Shown piece by piece: positions 28,414-37,902 of a stretch of 64,000 nucleotides of DNA. The number at the start of each line of letters is the position of its first letter. The stretch's first letter is position 1. The translations under genes were made by a program, and so were the position numbers. The stretch lies in assembly GCA_021791145.1 (NCBI GenBank), contig JAJYXE010000008.1, forward strand, positions 5,748 to 69,747, in the 5' to 3' direction. Under the pieces are notes generated by a model, which saw only the letters and a list, made by a program, of their open reading frames with translations, ran no database searches and had not been told where the DNA came from. The stretch is from Actinomycetes bacterium. Its GTDB lineage: Bacteria; Actinomycetota; Acidimicrobiia; Acidimicrobiales; RAAP-2.

Positions 28414-28719
28414 ATGACGGTCGACGACGTCGCCGAGCTCGCGGCGACCCTCGACGGGGTGCGCCGCACCGTCATCGACGGGCTGACGGAGTGGCGGTAC
28501 CGCGGCCGCGTCGTCGCCCGGCAGCTGGACGACCGCCACGTGGTCATCCGCTGCGCCTTCGACCTTCGCGACCAGCTCCTCGCGGCCTTCCCCGGGACCT
28601 TCAGCGTCCCGGCGCGGTTCCGCAAGCACATGATGGTCGTTGCCGACCTGTCGGCGGGTGATCCGGGGGCCATCGAGGACGCCTTGGAAGCCGCCTGGCT
28701 CCTCCAGCGCCGCCGCTGA
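28414..28719 (+). CDS. MmcQ/YjbR-like small protein
   Basis: 101 aa. The order TEWRYRGRVVARQLDDRHVV, then an AFPGTFSVPARFRKHMMVV segment and a closing LEAAWLLQRRR, matches the MmcQ/YjbR fold, a small alpha/beta domain once suggested to bind DNA. Function is unknown. ATG 28414 follows GGAAGG-type ribosome sequence. Stand-alone gene between the oxidoreductase and the convergent Mca gene. Confidence 0.65.
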   Translation: MTVDDVAELAATLDGVRRTVIDGLTEWRYRGRVVARQLDDRHVVIRCAFDLRDQLLAAFPGTFSVPARFRKHMMVVADLSAGDPGAIEDALEAAWLLQRRR

Positions 28720-28885
28720 CCGCCCGACGCCGGGGGAACCTGCGACACCTGTGCAGTTCGGGTTCGGGAGGCTGACGGCTCGCGGCCTCGGGCTCGAAGA
28801 CGGCGGCGGCGGCGCGGGGCGACCCGGTGGCGGCAGAACCGGAGAGATCGTGCTCGTCGCCCGCGGAGACTGACGCCGAGGGACG

Positions 28886-29719
28886 TCAGTCGCGTGGGCG
28901 CAGCCCCGCGAAGAGGTCGTCTTCGACGCCGACCGGGCACGGCCGGCCGGTCCGGTCGAGCGCGCGGACGAAGGCCTCCTCGCCGAACACCTGGCCGAAG
29001 ACCTCCTCACCGAGGGAGAGGAAGAAGATGTTCTCCGCCTGGCTCGCGTGGGCGGCGAGGCTCGCGTACTTGGCGGCGCTGAAGGCCGAGCAGTCCACCA
29101 CCGCCCCGATCTCCTCGTCGGGCGTGCCGAAGGGCGCGTCCTCCATCCCCGAGGGGACCTCGACCCCGCGGGCGGCGAGCCTCTCTGCGAGCCGCGGGAT
29201 CGCCGAGAGCGGGACCGCCGGGTAGTACAGCTTCTCGGGGATGCCGGTGCGCTCGACGGCCCCGACGGTCACCCGGTGGGCCTGGATGTGGTCGGGGTGG
29301 CCGTAGAAGCCGTTCGCGTCGTAGGTGACGACGACCTGGGGTCGGTAGCGCGCCATGAGCGCGCCCACGCGCTCGGCGGCCTCCTCGACGCTCGCGTGCC
29401 AGAACGCCCCGGGGGCGTCGTTCTGCGGCCAGCCCATCATCCCCGAGTCGCGGTAGCCGAGGAGCTCGAGGTGGCCGACCCCGAGGGCGGCGCAGCTCGC
29501 CTCGAGCTCCGCGCGCCGCAACACGACGACCTCGTCGGGTGTGTGCCCGGGCTCACCGGGCTTCACGCCGCCGGGGGCGTCGCCGAGCGCTCCGTCGGTG
29601 CAGGTGACCAGGATCGTCTCGTGACCCTCTTCGGCGTAGCGGGCGAGGATCCCCCCCGTCGAGATCGCCTCGTCGTCGGGGTGCGCGTGCACGCACATCA
29701 AGGTGAGCCGCGGAGTCAT
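28886..29719 (-). CDS. mca: Mycothiol S-conjugate amidase-like deacetylase (Mca/MshB family)
   Basis: 277 aa, PIG-L fold zinc hydrolase. The zinc motif is VHAHPDDEAI, with the second site in GFYGHPDHIQAHR. The ending SLAAHASQAENIFFLSL and FGEEAFVRAL is closer to Mca than to MshB. Mca cleaves mycothiol S-conjugates to export detoxified mercapturic acids; MshB makes the mycothiol precursor. Presence of either implies mycothiol as the cell's thiol, hence an actinobacterium. ATG 29719. Confidence 0.85.
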   Translation of the reverse strand: MTPRLTLMCVHAHPDDEAISTGGILARYAEEGHETILVTCTDGALGDAPGGVKPGEPGHTPDEVVVLRRAELEASCAALGVGHLELLGYRDSGMMGWPQNDAPGAFWHASVEEAAERVGALMARYRPQVVVTYDANGFYGHPDHIQAHRVTVGAVERTGIPEKLYYPAVPLSAIPRLAERLAARGVEVPSGMEDAPFGTPDEEIGAVVDCSAFSAAKYASLAAHASQAENIFFLSLGEEVFGQVFGEEAFVRALDRTGRPCPVGVEDDLFAGLRPRD

Positions 29720-30066
29720 CGGACGTGACGTTACGGCACGCTCGCGCGCCGCGGTGCGGCAATGAGAGCTCGTTGACGGGCGCCGCCGCGGCCCGTTACC
29801 GTGTCACTGCGCGGGTCTGACGCGTGTCGGGTGATGCAAGCGGCGCCGCTTTCACCGGTCTGGCGCCGCACAATGACGGGATCGGCGCCGCGAGGCCGAG
29901 TACATTGGGGATGTCGGGGGACGGCCCCATCGATGGCCGAAGGGCCTGCCAGGCGAGCAGTTGCGCAGTTCGGCAGTATCGGAGTCAATGGGGCTCGAGC
30001 GAGGGACCGTGAGCGAGCCGGAGACGGGTCGCGGCGGCCTGGCCGCCCAGTCCAGGGAGATCAGCG
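29720..30066. other. Divergent promoter region, Mca / sigma factor
   Basis: 347 bp between divergent starts, no gene seen. It must hold both promoters; no box pair is clear enough to name. Confidence 0.6.
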
Positions 30067-32205
30067 ATGGCCTTAGCGCCGACCGACGTCGCGAGCACCG
30101 AGGAGGCGAGCGCGATCCGCCTCGTGTCCGCGCACCGCTGCGGCGACCGCGAGGCGTTCGAGGAGATCGTCCGGACCCACTACCGCTCGCTGCTCGCCAC
30201 CGCGCGTAACCGGCTCGGCAACCCCGAGGACGCCAAGGACGCCGTCCAAGAGACGCTCTTGCGCGCGCTGCTCGCGCTGGACCGCTTCGGGGACACGGGC
30301 GACTGGCGCCTCGGCGCCTGGCTCAACACGATCCTCATCCACGTCTGCGCGGACATCCCTTCCCGGCGCAAGCCGACGGTCCCGCTCAGCGACTGGGTGG
30401 CGGAGAGCCATCCCGACGAGCACGAGCAGCCCGCGTCCGACCACGTCGCGCTCGCCGCGGTCCAGCGGGCGATCGCCCGGCTGCCCGAGACCCAGCGCAG
30501 GGCGTTCGAGCTGCGCCTCGTCGACGGCCGTCCCTACGAGGAGGTCGCCGGCGCGCTGGGCATCACCGAGACGAACGCCAGGACCCGCGTGCGCCGCGCC
30601 CGTGCGGCGCTGCAGAGCGCCCTCGAGTCGGAGGACGCCGTGAAGGGCGCGTGGGCCGCCGCGCCGCTCGTGCTCGCCGCCGGGGTCCGGGCCGCGTTGC
30701 GCCGCGTGCTCGCAGGCGTGGGCCACCCCGCCGCGCGCGAGGCGGGCGCGCAGGCGCTCGCCGCGAGCACCCCTGCGACCGGCACGTCGGCCGCCTCTGC
30801 GATCGCAGGCACGCCGGTGCAGGCGGGGCTCCAGCTCCTCACCCAGGTCTCGGCGACCCCGCTGGGCCAGGCCGCCGTCGCCTCTGCCACCGCCGCGCCG
30901 GGCAAGGGCTCGGTCGTGCTCGGGATCGTGGCCAGCCTCGCGACGGCCGGGGGCCTGGCGGCCCCCGCCGCCCTGTCCGGCTCCACAGCGACCCCGACTG
31001 CCCCGCACACCCAGTTCGTGAGCGCGCTCCCCGCGGCCACGACATCGGCGACACCGTCTTCGGCTGGCCCGTCGCCGTCGAGCTCGTCTTCCTCCGCGAG
31101 CGTGCCGACGACGACGTCCTCGACCCCGTCGACCACGTCGGGGAGCCCTTCACCGAAGTACCACTTCGCGGCCCCCGCGTGGCTGACGCTCGCCGCCACG
31201 GCCGCCGCGTACGTCGTCTCGGCCCCCGCCACCTCGTCAGCCAGCAGCTCGTCAGCCAGCAGCTCGTCGGCCTCGACCCCCACCGCGCCATCCTCCACGT
31301 CCGGAGCGACTGGAACGGCCGGGTCCACGACCAGCCCCCCAGCCTCGAGCCCGGCAGCGGCGTCTGCCAGCTCGGCCTCGGCCTCCAGCTTGACCGGCTC
31401 GGCAGCGAAGGGGGCCAGCGGCACGGGAGCGACGCCGCTGGTCACGACGTCACCGACGAGCTCCGCCCCTCGCGCGACTGGCGCCGCCGTCGCGCTCCCG
31501 GTCGGGACCTGTGCAGGCGTCACAGGGTTCCCCGGGGTCACCGCACCGACGTCGGTTCCCGCACTCAGCTCGTCGGCGCTCGACGCCATCTTGAGCACCG
31601 GCTCGCTCAGCTTGGCGACGGCCACCGGTTCCCCCGCCTTCTCGGGGACCGCCCTCGTGAAGCCGACCTCGGGATCGACAGCCCCCGTCCACGTGAGGGT
31701 CGGCACGTGCCTCGCGCAAGGGGGCTCCGTCCTCGCGGTGGACCTGACCGGCACAACAGGTGCCGAGGTCCAGCTCGTGGGCTCCCTCGTCGCACAGCCG
31801 TTCCGGACGTCCACAGGCGCGGACGGCTACCTCTTCCGTGGCAACGTGACCCAGCTCGCGGGCACCGCCCTTCCGGGCGGCCGGCTCCCGTGGGGCCTTC
31901 CCCAGGACTTCGTCGCCGAGGTGCAGGTCCAGCAGGCGAAGACGGGGTCGCTCACCGTGGTCTTCCTGCAGAATTCCAGTTCAGCGAGCGCACAGACAGC
32001 GAGCGCGCCGACGTCGAGCGCTGCGACCACATCCATCGCTGGAGCCCCCTCTTCCCCGACAGCAGCCGGCACTGCACCCGCGACAGCATCAACGGCAACG
32101 TCGACGGCAACCACGCAGACGAGCCCACAGGGGACAGCTGAGGTCGTGTCGCACCCCACCACCGATCCCTCGCTCATCTCAGGCGGATCTCACACGTCGA
32201 TCTGA
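30067..32205 (+). CDS. ECF sigma factor fused to a membrane-anchored Ser/Thr/Ala-rich tail
   Basis: 712 aa. Residues 20-100 are sigma region 2 (AFEEIVRTHYRSLLATARN, DAVQETLLRALLAL) and 128-185 region 4 (AIARLPETQRRAFELRLVDG, YEEVAGALGITETNARTRV). After a linker comes one hydrophobic helix (about 281-303). Then about 400 residues of Ser/Thr/Ala/Pro low complexity follow, with a short folded-looking domain near 480-635 (VGTCAGVTGFPG; TLVKPTSGST-like; GADGYLFRGNV). This predicts an RNA-polymerase specificity factor tethered to the membrane by its own tail, so release by proteolysis or a signal-sensing outside domain are reasonable hypotheses. ATG 30067 has GGGAG 7 nt upstream. No separate anti-sigma gene is adjacent. 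Confidence 0.85.
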   Translation: MALAPTDVASTEEASAIRLVSAHRCGDREAFEEIVRTHYRSLLATARNRLGNPEDAKDAVQETLLRALLALDRFGDTGDWRLGAWLNTILIHVCADIPSRRKPTVPLSDWVAESHPDEHEQPASDHVALAAVQRAIARLPETQRRAFELRLVDGRPYEEVAGALGITETNARTRVRRARAALQSALESEDAVKGAWAAAPLVLAAGVRAALRRVLAGVGHPAAREAGAQALAASTPATGTSAASAIAGTPVQAGLQLLTQVSATPLGQAAVASATAAPGKGSVVLGIVASLATAGGLAAPAALSGSTATPTAPHTQFVSALPAATTSATPSSAGPSPSSSSSSASVPTTTSSTPSTTSGSPSPKYHFAAPAWLTLAATAAAYVVSAPATSSASSSSASSSSASTPTAPSSTSGATGTAGSTTSPPASSPAAASASSASASSLTGSAAKGASGTGATPLVTTSPTSSAPRATGAAVALPVGTCAGVTGFPGVTAPTSVPALSSSALDAILSTGSLSLATATGSPAFSGTALVKPTSGSTAPVHVRVGTCLAQGGSVLAVDLTGTTGAEVQLVGSLVAQPFRTSTGADGYLFRGNVTQLAGTALPGGRLPWGLPQDFVAEVQVQQAKTGSLTVVFLQNSSSASAQTASAPTSSAATTSIAGAPSSPTAAGTAPATASTATSTATTQTSPQGTAEVVSHPTTDPSLISGGSHTSI

Positions 32206-32628
32206 TCCCCTCAGCGCCCAAATCGACGTCTCAGTGATCCAAATGAGAGAGCTTCTGCGGAGATGTGTATGGCCCGTGACGGCGAGCGCACCGCCGCTCG
32301 GGCGGCGGGGGGTCGCGCAGGACTGCGCACAACGACATCGCTTCTGCCGTCGAGCTCGGCGTCGAGCACACCGGTGACGAGCGACCCCACGCGCGGATCG
32401 GCCAGATCTGTGAGAAGGTCCGGCCCAACCCCCTCGAAGGTCTCGGGGAGAGTTGGCCCGCGCCCATGGCCGAAGATCCCGATCCGCACCTGAGTCTGGC
32501 CAGGGCCTCAGCGTGGCGAAAATCGGGCTGCTCACCCGATCAGGCAGGCAGGCGGCGCACCACCGTGCGCGTCGTCGACCCCGCGGCCGGCCGCGAATGT
32601 CGGATCGACCTCGGACGCTTGGGGCTCG
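32206..32628. other. Intergenic; possible eroded fragment on minus strand
   Basis: No solid gene. A 92-codon minus-strand frame (32211-32489) begins MRIGIFGHGRGPTLPETFEG, faintly like the start of LLM-type flavin oxidoreductases, then becomes unlike any family I know. It could be an eroded remnant or chance. Confidence 0.3.
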
Positions 32629-34269
32629 TCAACGACGCCCTTCACCGTGCTGAGCCAACTTCCAGATCCGGAGCCGCAGCATGACCCCGAACCGTGTCTC
32701 GGGGCTCTCTAGGTCGATGCCGCTGATTACGCTCAGCCGTCGTAGCCGGTACCGGAAGGTGTTGGCGTGCACGTGCACCGACTTGGCCGCTAGCGGTACA
32801 TCCCCGAAGGAGTCCAAGAACGCCATCAGGGTCTCGAGCATGTTGGCGTGGTGACGCTGGTCGTAGGCGGCCAGGGCGGCAAGCGGCCCGAACGCCATGT
32901 CCTCGTCTTCCTCCACCAGGTCGACCAGGCGCAGCAGCAGGGAGTCGACCTGCACGTCCACAAAGCGGGCCACGCTGACCTTGCGGCCCCGAGGGTCGTT
33001 TTGCAGCACCCGGAGGGTCTTGTCGGCGTCCGTCCGTGACCGGCCGATGTCGGCGAACGAGCGCGTCGGCCGGCCGATGCCCACCAGGTAGGCGCCCGAG
33101 GGGTCGGTGTAGTCGATGAAGTCCTGCATGAGGGCGGCCGGACCCCGGCCGGTCTCGTCCAGCTCGTCCAGGGGGGCGAGCACGGCGTAGACGACGTCGT
33201 GCACCCGCGCCACGGCCGAGCGTGGCCGCACCGCCTTCAGGTGCACCGACAGCGAGGTCTCGAGCCGCTGCAGCTCGACCTCGGCCAGCACGCTCTCGGT
33301 CCGGTGGGTGGTCGCGGCCACCACGCAGCAAGGACCTGCCCCGAGGCCGAGCCACCTGGCCATCTCCAGGGCGGCGTGGCCGCCTTGCAGCAGGGTGGAC
33401 AGGTGATCCGAGCGCGTGCGCTGCCGCATGTCGCTCACGGACCGCAGGCGCAGCAGGTGGAAGGCGACCAGGCGGGCGGCGTCCATGAGCCACTGCTCTC
33501 GCTCCGCCGACAGCCGCTCGTCGGTCGCCACCCAAATGGAGCCGAGCACGTCCTGGCCGGCCCGCACGCTCACCGCCGTGCGGGCCTTCATGCCGTCGTA
33601 AAGGCCCTCGATGAAGACCGGACGGGTGTCCTGGGCCAGGCGTCGGAAGATGCCGCGGTCGCTCAGCGCCTGGATCAAGCGTTCGGGCACCTGGCGGCCG
33701 AGGACGGTCTCGGCTCGCGCCTCGTCCACGTCGCTCTGATTCTCAGAGAAGGCGAGCACCCGCGAGGAGCGGTCCTCGATGGTGACCGGCGCCCCGAGCA
33801 TGGCGCTCACCACCTCGGCCAGAGCGAAGAGGTCGGTCTTCGTGCCGGTCGCCTGGTCTTCGGACCTCGGTGTCCCCGAGATGATGAGCGAGCGGATCAT
33901 GACCACGATCTGCTCCCAGGAGGCCCCGTTGGTCAGCTGCACCAGCGGCACCCCGGCGGCGTCGGCCGCGGCCACGACGACGTCGTCGAGCGGCTCCTGC
34001 CGGCCGCCCGTCCCCTTCAGCACGAGGCCGGCGCAGCCGGTGCCGGCCAGCCGCCGGACCAGATCCCAGTGCTCCTTGGCCTCGCGAATGCCCACGCCGA
34101 GCACCAAGTCGCCCTGGGCCACGGACGGCTCGTCCACGGCGTCCCAGATGACGATATCGAGGACATCACCGCCACTACCCGGGGGGAGCCAGCGCGAATC
34201 GAGGAGGCTCGGACCGAGGACAGAGAGGATCCGCGCCAGGGAGACCCCTGGGTGCAAGGGGTTGTTCAT
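32629..34269 (-). CDS. PucR-family transcriptional regulator
   Basis: 546 aa. The N-terminal domain (about 1-140) has the pattern of the purine-catabolism PucR sensor (LARILSVLGPSLL, VLGVGIREAKEHWDLVRRLA). A GAF-like middle follows (VTIEDRSSRVLAFSENQSDVDEARA, TAVSVRAGQDVLGSIWVA). The C-terminal HTH_30 begins LLETLMAF-like and ends with HANTFRYRLRRLSVISGIDL, the PucR DNA-binding signature. It overlaps the S15 hydrolase stop as ATGA and is the last gene of a six-gene minus-strand operon of peptide uptake and hydrolysis. It is the obvious pathway-specific regulator; inducer unknown. Confidence 0.9.
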   Translation of the reverse strand: MNNPLHPGVSLARILSVLGPSLLDSRWLPPGSGGDVLDIVIWDAVDEPSVAQGDLVLGVGIREAKEHWDLVRRLAGTGCAGLVLKGTGGRQEPLDDVVVAAADAAGVPLVQLTNGASWEQIVVMIRSLIISGTPRSEDQATGTKTDLFALAEVVSAMLGAPVTIEDRSSRVLAFSENQSDVDEARAETVLGRQVPERLIQALSDRGIFRRLAQDTRPVFIEGLYDGMKARTAVSVRAGQDVLGSIWVATDERLSAEREQWLMDAARLVAFHLLRLRSVSDMRQRTRSDHLSTLLQGGHAALEMARWLGLGAGPCCVVAATTHRTESVLAEVELQRLETSLSVHLKAVRPRSAVARVHDVVYAVLAPLDELDETGRGPAALMQDFIDYTDPSGAYLVGIGRPTRSFADIGRSRTDADKTLRVLQNDPRGRKVSVARFVDVQVDSLLLRLVDLVEEDEDMAFGPLAALAAYDQRHHANMLETLMAFLDSFGDVPLAAKSVHVHANTFRYRLRRLSVISGIDLESPETRFGVMLRLRIWKLAQHGEGRR

Positions 34270-35966
34270 CGGCCCGTGTCGACCGGCAAGCGCAGCCGCG
34301 AGGCGCGGGCGCCGCCGTGGTGGACGGTGTTGAGGGCAACCCGGGGCTCGGCCATCTCGGCGAAGTGGCCGAAGCGGTTGAGGGACCGGGCGAACCAGGG
34401 GAAGTCGCTGCTCGTCACCGTCACCCGGACCCGGTGGCCGGGGAGGAACACGTGGTGGGTTGGCCACAGCTCCACCTCGAAGCGGTGCGTCTGGCCGGGC
34501 ACCAGCGGCTCGGGCTTCTCGAGCGAGCGGTAACAAGCGCCGCGCAGGCAGCCCTGGGTGACCCGGAACGAGCGCCCGTCGGGGTGAACATCGGTCAGCT
34601 TCACGTGCCAATCGGTGTCGCTGCCGTCGGTGGAGGCGAACAGCTCGAGCGTCGCCCATCCCGAAACGGTGAGCTCCTCCTTCAAGGGGTCGCTGGTGAA
34701 GCAGACCACGTCCCCGCGGGCCTCGGTCGCCGTCTGCTCCATGGTGACGTCCTCGAACGGGTACCTGCGGATGTCCATCGGCGTGGTGACCGGATCCCTC
34801 GGGTCGTAACGGTACGAGGTGGCGGCCTCCTCGGCGGGCGGGCGGCCCTCCAGGCGCCCAGGGGCGAGGTAGAGGACTCGCTCGCCGTTCGACAGGGGCC
34901 AGGAATCGGCGCCCCGCCAGGTGTTACGGCCGGGCTCGAACACCCGTACCCGCTTCACCGACGACAGCCCGGTGTCCTTGCCCTTCAGCCAGTGGTCGAA
35001 CCACCGGAGATGCTCGGCATCCATGTCCCACGCCGCCTCGGGGCCGAAGTCGAGCCCGCCGCACTCCCGGTCGGGGTAGCGCGACTTCACGTGGCTCCAC
35101 GGGCCGACCAGCAGGTACTGATGCTCCCGAGCGGGGGAGGTCTGCATGCCCTCGTAGTGATGGAAGGCGCCGAGCAGGTCCTCGAGGTCGTACCATCCGG
35201 TCACATGCAGGCAGGGCACGTCGATCTCCCGGTAGCGGTCATCGTAGCGCAGCGCCTGCCAGAAGTCGTCCAGGGTGTCGTGACCGACGAGAAGCTCCCA
35301 GTTGGGGCCTGCAACATCGATCACCGAACCCAGCGCACCCACGGGCAGCGTGCGAAGGACCGACTCCCAGTCGGTGGTCATCACGCCGTATGCCTCCTCG
35401 ATACGCCGGCGAGTGGCGTATGCCCACCAGGCGAAGTAGAGCTGGAAGACGCCGTTGGTGTACGGGATCTCCTGCTGCCAGCGGCCGGCTGCCGAGGTCG
35501 AGATCATGGCCTTGAGGTGAGGCGGCCGCTCGGAGGCGCCAGCCCACTGGACCCAGCCCATGTAGCTGAGCCCGGTGGTGCCGACGTTGCCGTCGCACCA
35601 GCGCTGGGCTGCCACCCACTCAATGGTGTCGTGGACGTCCTTCGGATCGTTGACGAATGCGAGCCATTTGCCTTCGGACTTGCCCCGGCCCCGGACGTCC
35701 ACAGCGACGAAGACGTAGCCGTTGGACCGCCACAGCTCGGCGTCGTCGGCCATGATGGCCTCGTTGTCCTTGTTGTAGGGCGTGACCTCCACCACGGCTG
35801 GCACAGGCCCGAGAGGCTCATCGTCTGGCAGGTATACGTCGGCCGCCAGCTCGATCCCGTCGCGCATCGGGATGCCGACCTCGAAGACGCGCCGGTTGGC
35901 CAACTGCTCGATGCGTGCCGTCCAGCGGCGGAAGGGGGTGGCGGTTTCCTCGCTGTCCTCGGGCAT
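34266..35966 (-). CDS. CocE/NonD-type S15 family hydrolase
   Basis: 566 aa. Catalytic Ser in GLSYMGWVQWAG, Asp in TGWYDLEDLLGAF, His in VGPWSHVKS, plus the C-terminal beta-sandwich (TVSGWATLELFASTDGSDTD, RVRVTVTSSDFPWFARS) of the X-Pro dipeptidyl-peptidase C-domain. The family hydrolyses peptide or ester bonds (X-prolyl peptidases, cocaine esterase, glutaryl acylase). No signal peptide, so cytoplasmic. ATG 35966 was chosen for its AAGGAG 5 nt upstream. Neighbours suggest it processes imported peptides or acylated amino acids. Confidence 0.88.
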   Translation of the reverse strand: MPEDSEETATPFRRWTARIEQLANRRVFEVGIPMRDGIELAADVYLPDDEPLGPVPAVVEVTPYNKDNEAIMADDAELWRSNGYVFVAVDVRGRGKSEGKWLAFVNDPKDVHDTIEWVAAQRWCDGNVGTTGLSYMGWVQWAGASERPPHLKAMISTSAAGRWQQEIPYTNGVFQLYFAWWAYATRRRIEEAYGVMTTDWESVLRTLPVGALGSVIDVAGPNWELLVGHDTLDDFWQALRYDDRYREIDVPCLHVTGWYDLEDLLGAFHHYEGMQTSPAREHQYLLVGPWSHVKSRYPDRECGGLDFGPEAAWDMDAEHLRWFDHWLKGKDTGLSSVKRVRVFEPGRNTWRGADSWPLSNGERVLYLAPGRLEGRPPAEEAATSYRYDPRDPVTTPMDIRRYPFEDVTMEQTATEARGDVVCFTSDPLKEELTVSGWATLELFASTDGSDTDWHVKLTDVHPDGRSFRVTQGCLRGACYRSLEKPEPLVPGQTHRFEVELWPTHHVFLPGHRVRVTVTSSDFPWFARSLNRFGHFAEMAEPRVALNTVHHGGARASRLRLPVDTGR

Positions 35967-35991
35967 GGGGGCTCCTTCCCTCGGTGGACGG

Positions 35992-36837
35992 TCAGTCATA
36001 CGTGTAGGCGTTGGCGGCCAGGGCAGCCGTGCCGAGGGAGAGGAAGACCCGAAGCAGTCGGTAAAGGGCGGGCACGTCGCTCGAGGTGTAAGCCACCTCG
36101 CGCGGGGCGACGCGAGTGACGCCGGGGATGTTGGCGCACAGGGCCGCCGTCGAGGTGGAGTTCCAAACGACTCGCAAGCTGGTGGGCGTCTCCACCTGGT
36201 AGGGCGTGAAGTCACCCAGACGCCCGAGCGCCCGAGCTGCGCCCTCCCGGATGCGCTGGCGGGCCACCGAGGGGTGGACCGAGAGGGCCGTGTACTTGTC
36301 GACGGCCCGCTTCACCTCGACGGCCTCCACGTCGCCCAGCACCGCCTTGGCCTCGGCGCAGACGACGTCGTCGCCGGTCACGAGCACCACCGGCACCCCT
36401 GCCGCCCCGGCCACGGCCGCGTTCAGCCGGAGCTCGCCTGCCGGCTCTGTGTTGAGGAAGACGTCCGCGACGTCGTGCCCCCGCATGGTGTGGTTGAGCA
36501 CGCCGTCGCCGCCGCCCGCCCGGGCGTGGTAGCCGACGAACATGGTGGCGTCCATCCCGGCGTCGATTCCCTGGCACATCCCGAAGGGCTTGGTGCGGCC
36601 CCGGATCACCTGCGCCCGCGGGTCGAGCTCCTCCTGGAGCAGGTTGAGCATGGTGCCGTGCGAGTCGTTGACGAGCACCTCGGTGGCGCCTGCCTCGAAG
36701 CTGCCCTCGATGGCAGCGTTGCACTCGCCGGTCATGAGCCTGCGGCAGTACTCGTAGTGCGGAGCCCCCACGGTGGTGTCGGCACCGTCGGCGATGCCCC
36801 CGATGCCCTCCATGTCGATCGAGATGTGGACCTTCAT
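35992..36837 (-). CDS. dppA: D-aminopeptidase DppA (M55)
   Basis: 281 aa. The zinc ligands and signature of M55 are present: SIDMEGIGG, VNDSHGTML, FVGYHARAG, and HTMRGHDVADV. It removes N-terminal D-amino acids (D-Ala-, D-Ala-Gly-peptides) in the cytoplasm. In Bacillus the gene heads the dpp dipeptide transport operon; here it follows two dipeptide permease genes. The arrangement supports recycling of D-amino-acid peptides, for example from peptidoglycan. Confidence 0.92.
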   Translation of the reverse strand: MKVHISIDMEGIGGIADGADTTVGAPHYEYCRRLMTGECNAAIEGSFEAGATEVLVNDSHGTMLNLLQEELDPRAQVIRGRTKPFGMCQGIDAGMDATMFVGYHARAGGGDGVLNHTMRGHDVADVFLNTEPAGELRLNAAVAGAAGVPVVLVTGDDVVCAEAKAVLGDVEAVEVKRAVDKYTALSVHPSVARQRIREGAARALGRLGDFTPYQVETPTSLRVVWNSTSTAALCANIPGVTRVAPREVAYTSSDVPALYRLLRVFLSLGTAALAANAYTYD

Positions 36838-36960
36838 CGCCTCATGCCCTCCTCTGTTCTTCTTCCGTCTTCTTGGCGCAGGGACTTGGCGCAGGGATCG
36901 GACGATCCCGCGCGCCGAGGCTCGTTGCCGGCGCTGCCGGGCCTGCCGACGAGCGCCTGC

Positions 36961-37902
36961 TCAGCGCTGGCGGAGCCGGACGTCCAGGGCGTCCCGGGTG
37001 GCATCACCCAGGAGATTGAACGCAACCACGGTCAGCACGATGCAAACACCAGCGGGGTAAATCTGCCACCAGTAGCCGTCGAAGATGTAGTTGAGCCCTG
37101 TGGTGAGCATGCCTCCCCAGTTGACCGCAGGAGGCGGGGGGCCGAGCCCGAGGAAGCTCAAGGCGGCGAGCAGCAAGATGGCGTTGGCGACCTCGAAGGT
37201 GGCCTGCACCGCCACGATGCCGATGACGTTGCGCACGACGTGGCGCAGCACGATCCTGATCGGTCGCTCACCCACCACCGTGGATGCGCTCACGTAGTCC
37301 AGGGTGCGGATCACGAGCACCTCACCGCGCACGAGGCGAGCCGTGATGATCCACGAGACGAATCCCAGGACGTAGATCATGGTGAGGACGCTCGGCGTCA
37401 CGATACTGGCAAGCAGGAGGACCAAAAGGACCGTAGGGATGGCGATCAAGGCGTCGACGACGCGCATCATGACCGAGTCGACCCAGCCGCCAGCGAAGGC
37501 GGAGATCGCCCCCCACAGGGTCCCGATGCCTCCCGCGATGGCCGCTGCAGCGAGCCCCACCTCCAACGAGGACTGGCCGGCCACCATGAGCCGGCCCAGC
37601 ACGTCGTAGCCGACTTGGTCGGTCCCGAGCGGGAACCTACCGCTCGGTGGGAGGTTCACCTGGGTGAGGTCGGTCGCCACCTGGTTGGTGTGGTATAGGA
37701 GCGGGCCCACGAAGCTGAAGAGGACCATCACCAGGATGATCCCGACGGCCACCATGCCGAGGCGGTTCCTGATGAGCTCGCTCAGGGTGAGGCGCCAGGT
37801 GCTCTGACTAGTTCCGCCGGGGTGCTGGAGCTCCGCCGACGGGGTCACGACGTCGGCAGCGAGCAGCCCGCTTCTCGGGTCGAGGGTGTCTCGCGAGGTC
37901 AC
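36961..37902 (-). CDS. dppC: Dipeptide/oligopeptide ABC permease, DppC type
   Basis: About 313 aa, six membrane helices. It has the N-terminal segment with LIRNRLGMVAVGIILVMVL, the OppC_N-type periplasmic loop (PLGTDQVGYDVLGRL), the EAA-like loop around VVGERPIRIVLRHVVRNV, and the PPPPAVNWGGML ending of OppC/DppC. GTG 37902 overlaps the DppB stop (GTGA). No dppD or dppF ATPase gene follows. Confidence 0.9.
   Translation of the reverse strand: MTSRDTLDPRSGLLAADVVTPSAELQHPGGTSQSTWRLTLSELIRNRLGMVAVGIILVMVLFSFVGPLLYHTNQVATDLTQVNLPPSGRFPLGTDQVGYDVLGRLMVAGQSSLEVGLAAAAIAGGIGTLWGAISAFAGGWVDSVMMRVVDALIAIPTVLLVLLLASIVTPSVLTMIYVLGFVSWIITARLVRGEVLVIRTLDYVSASTVVGERPIRIVLRHVVRNVIGIVAVQATFEVANAILLLAALSFLGLGPPPPAVNWGGMLTTGLNYIFDGYWWQIYPAGVCIVLTVVAFNLLGDATRDALDVRLRQR

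Noticed and set aside
32211..32489. 92-codon minus-strand frame starting MRIGIFGHGRG
   Set aside because: Only the first dozen residues look like an LLM flavin enzyme; the rest is unlike it. Kept as a possible fragment, not called as a gene.
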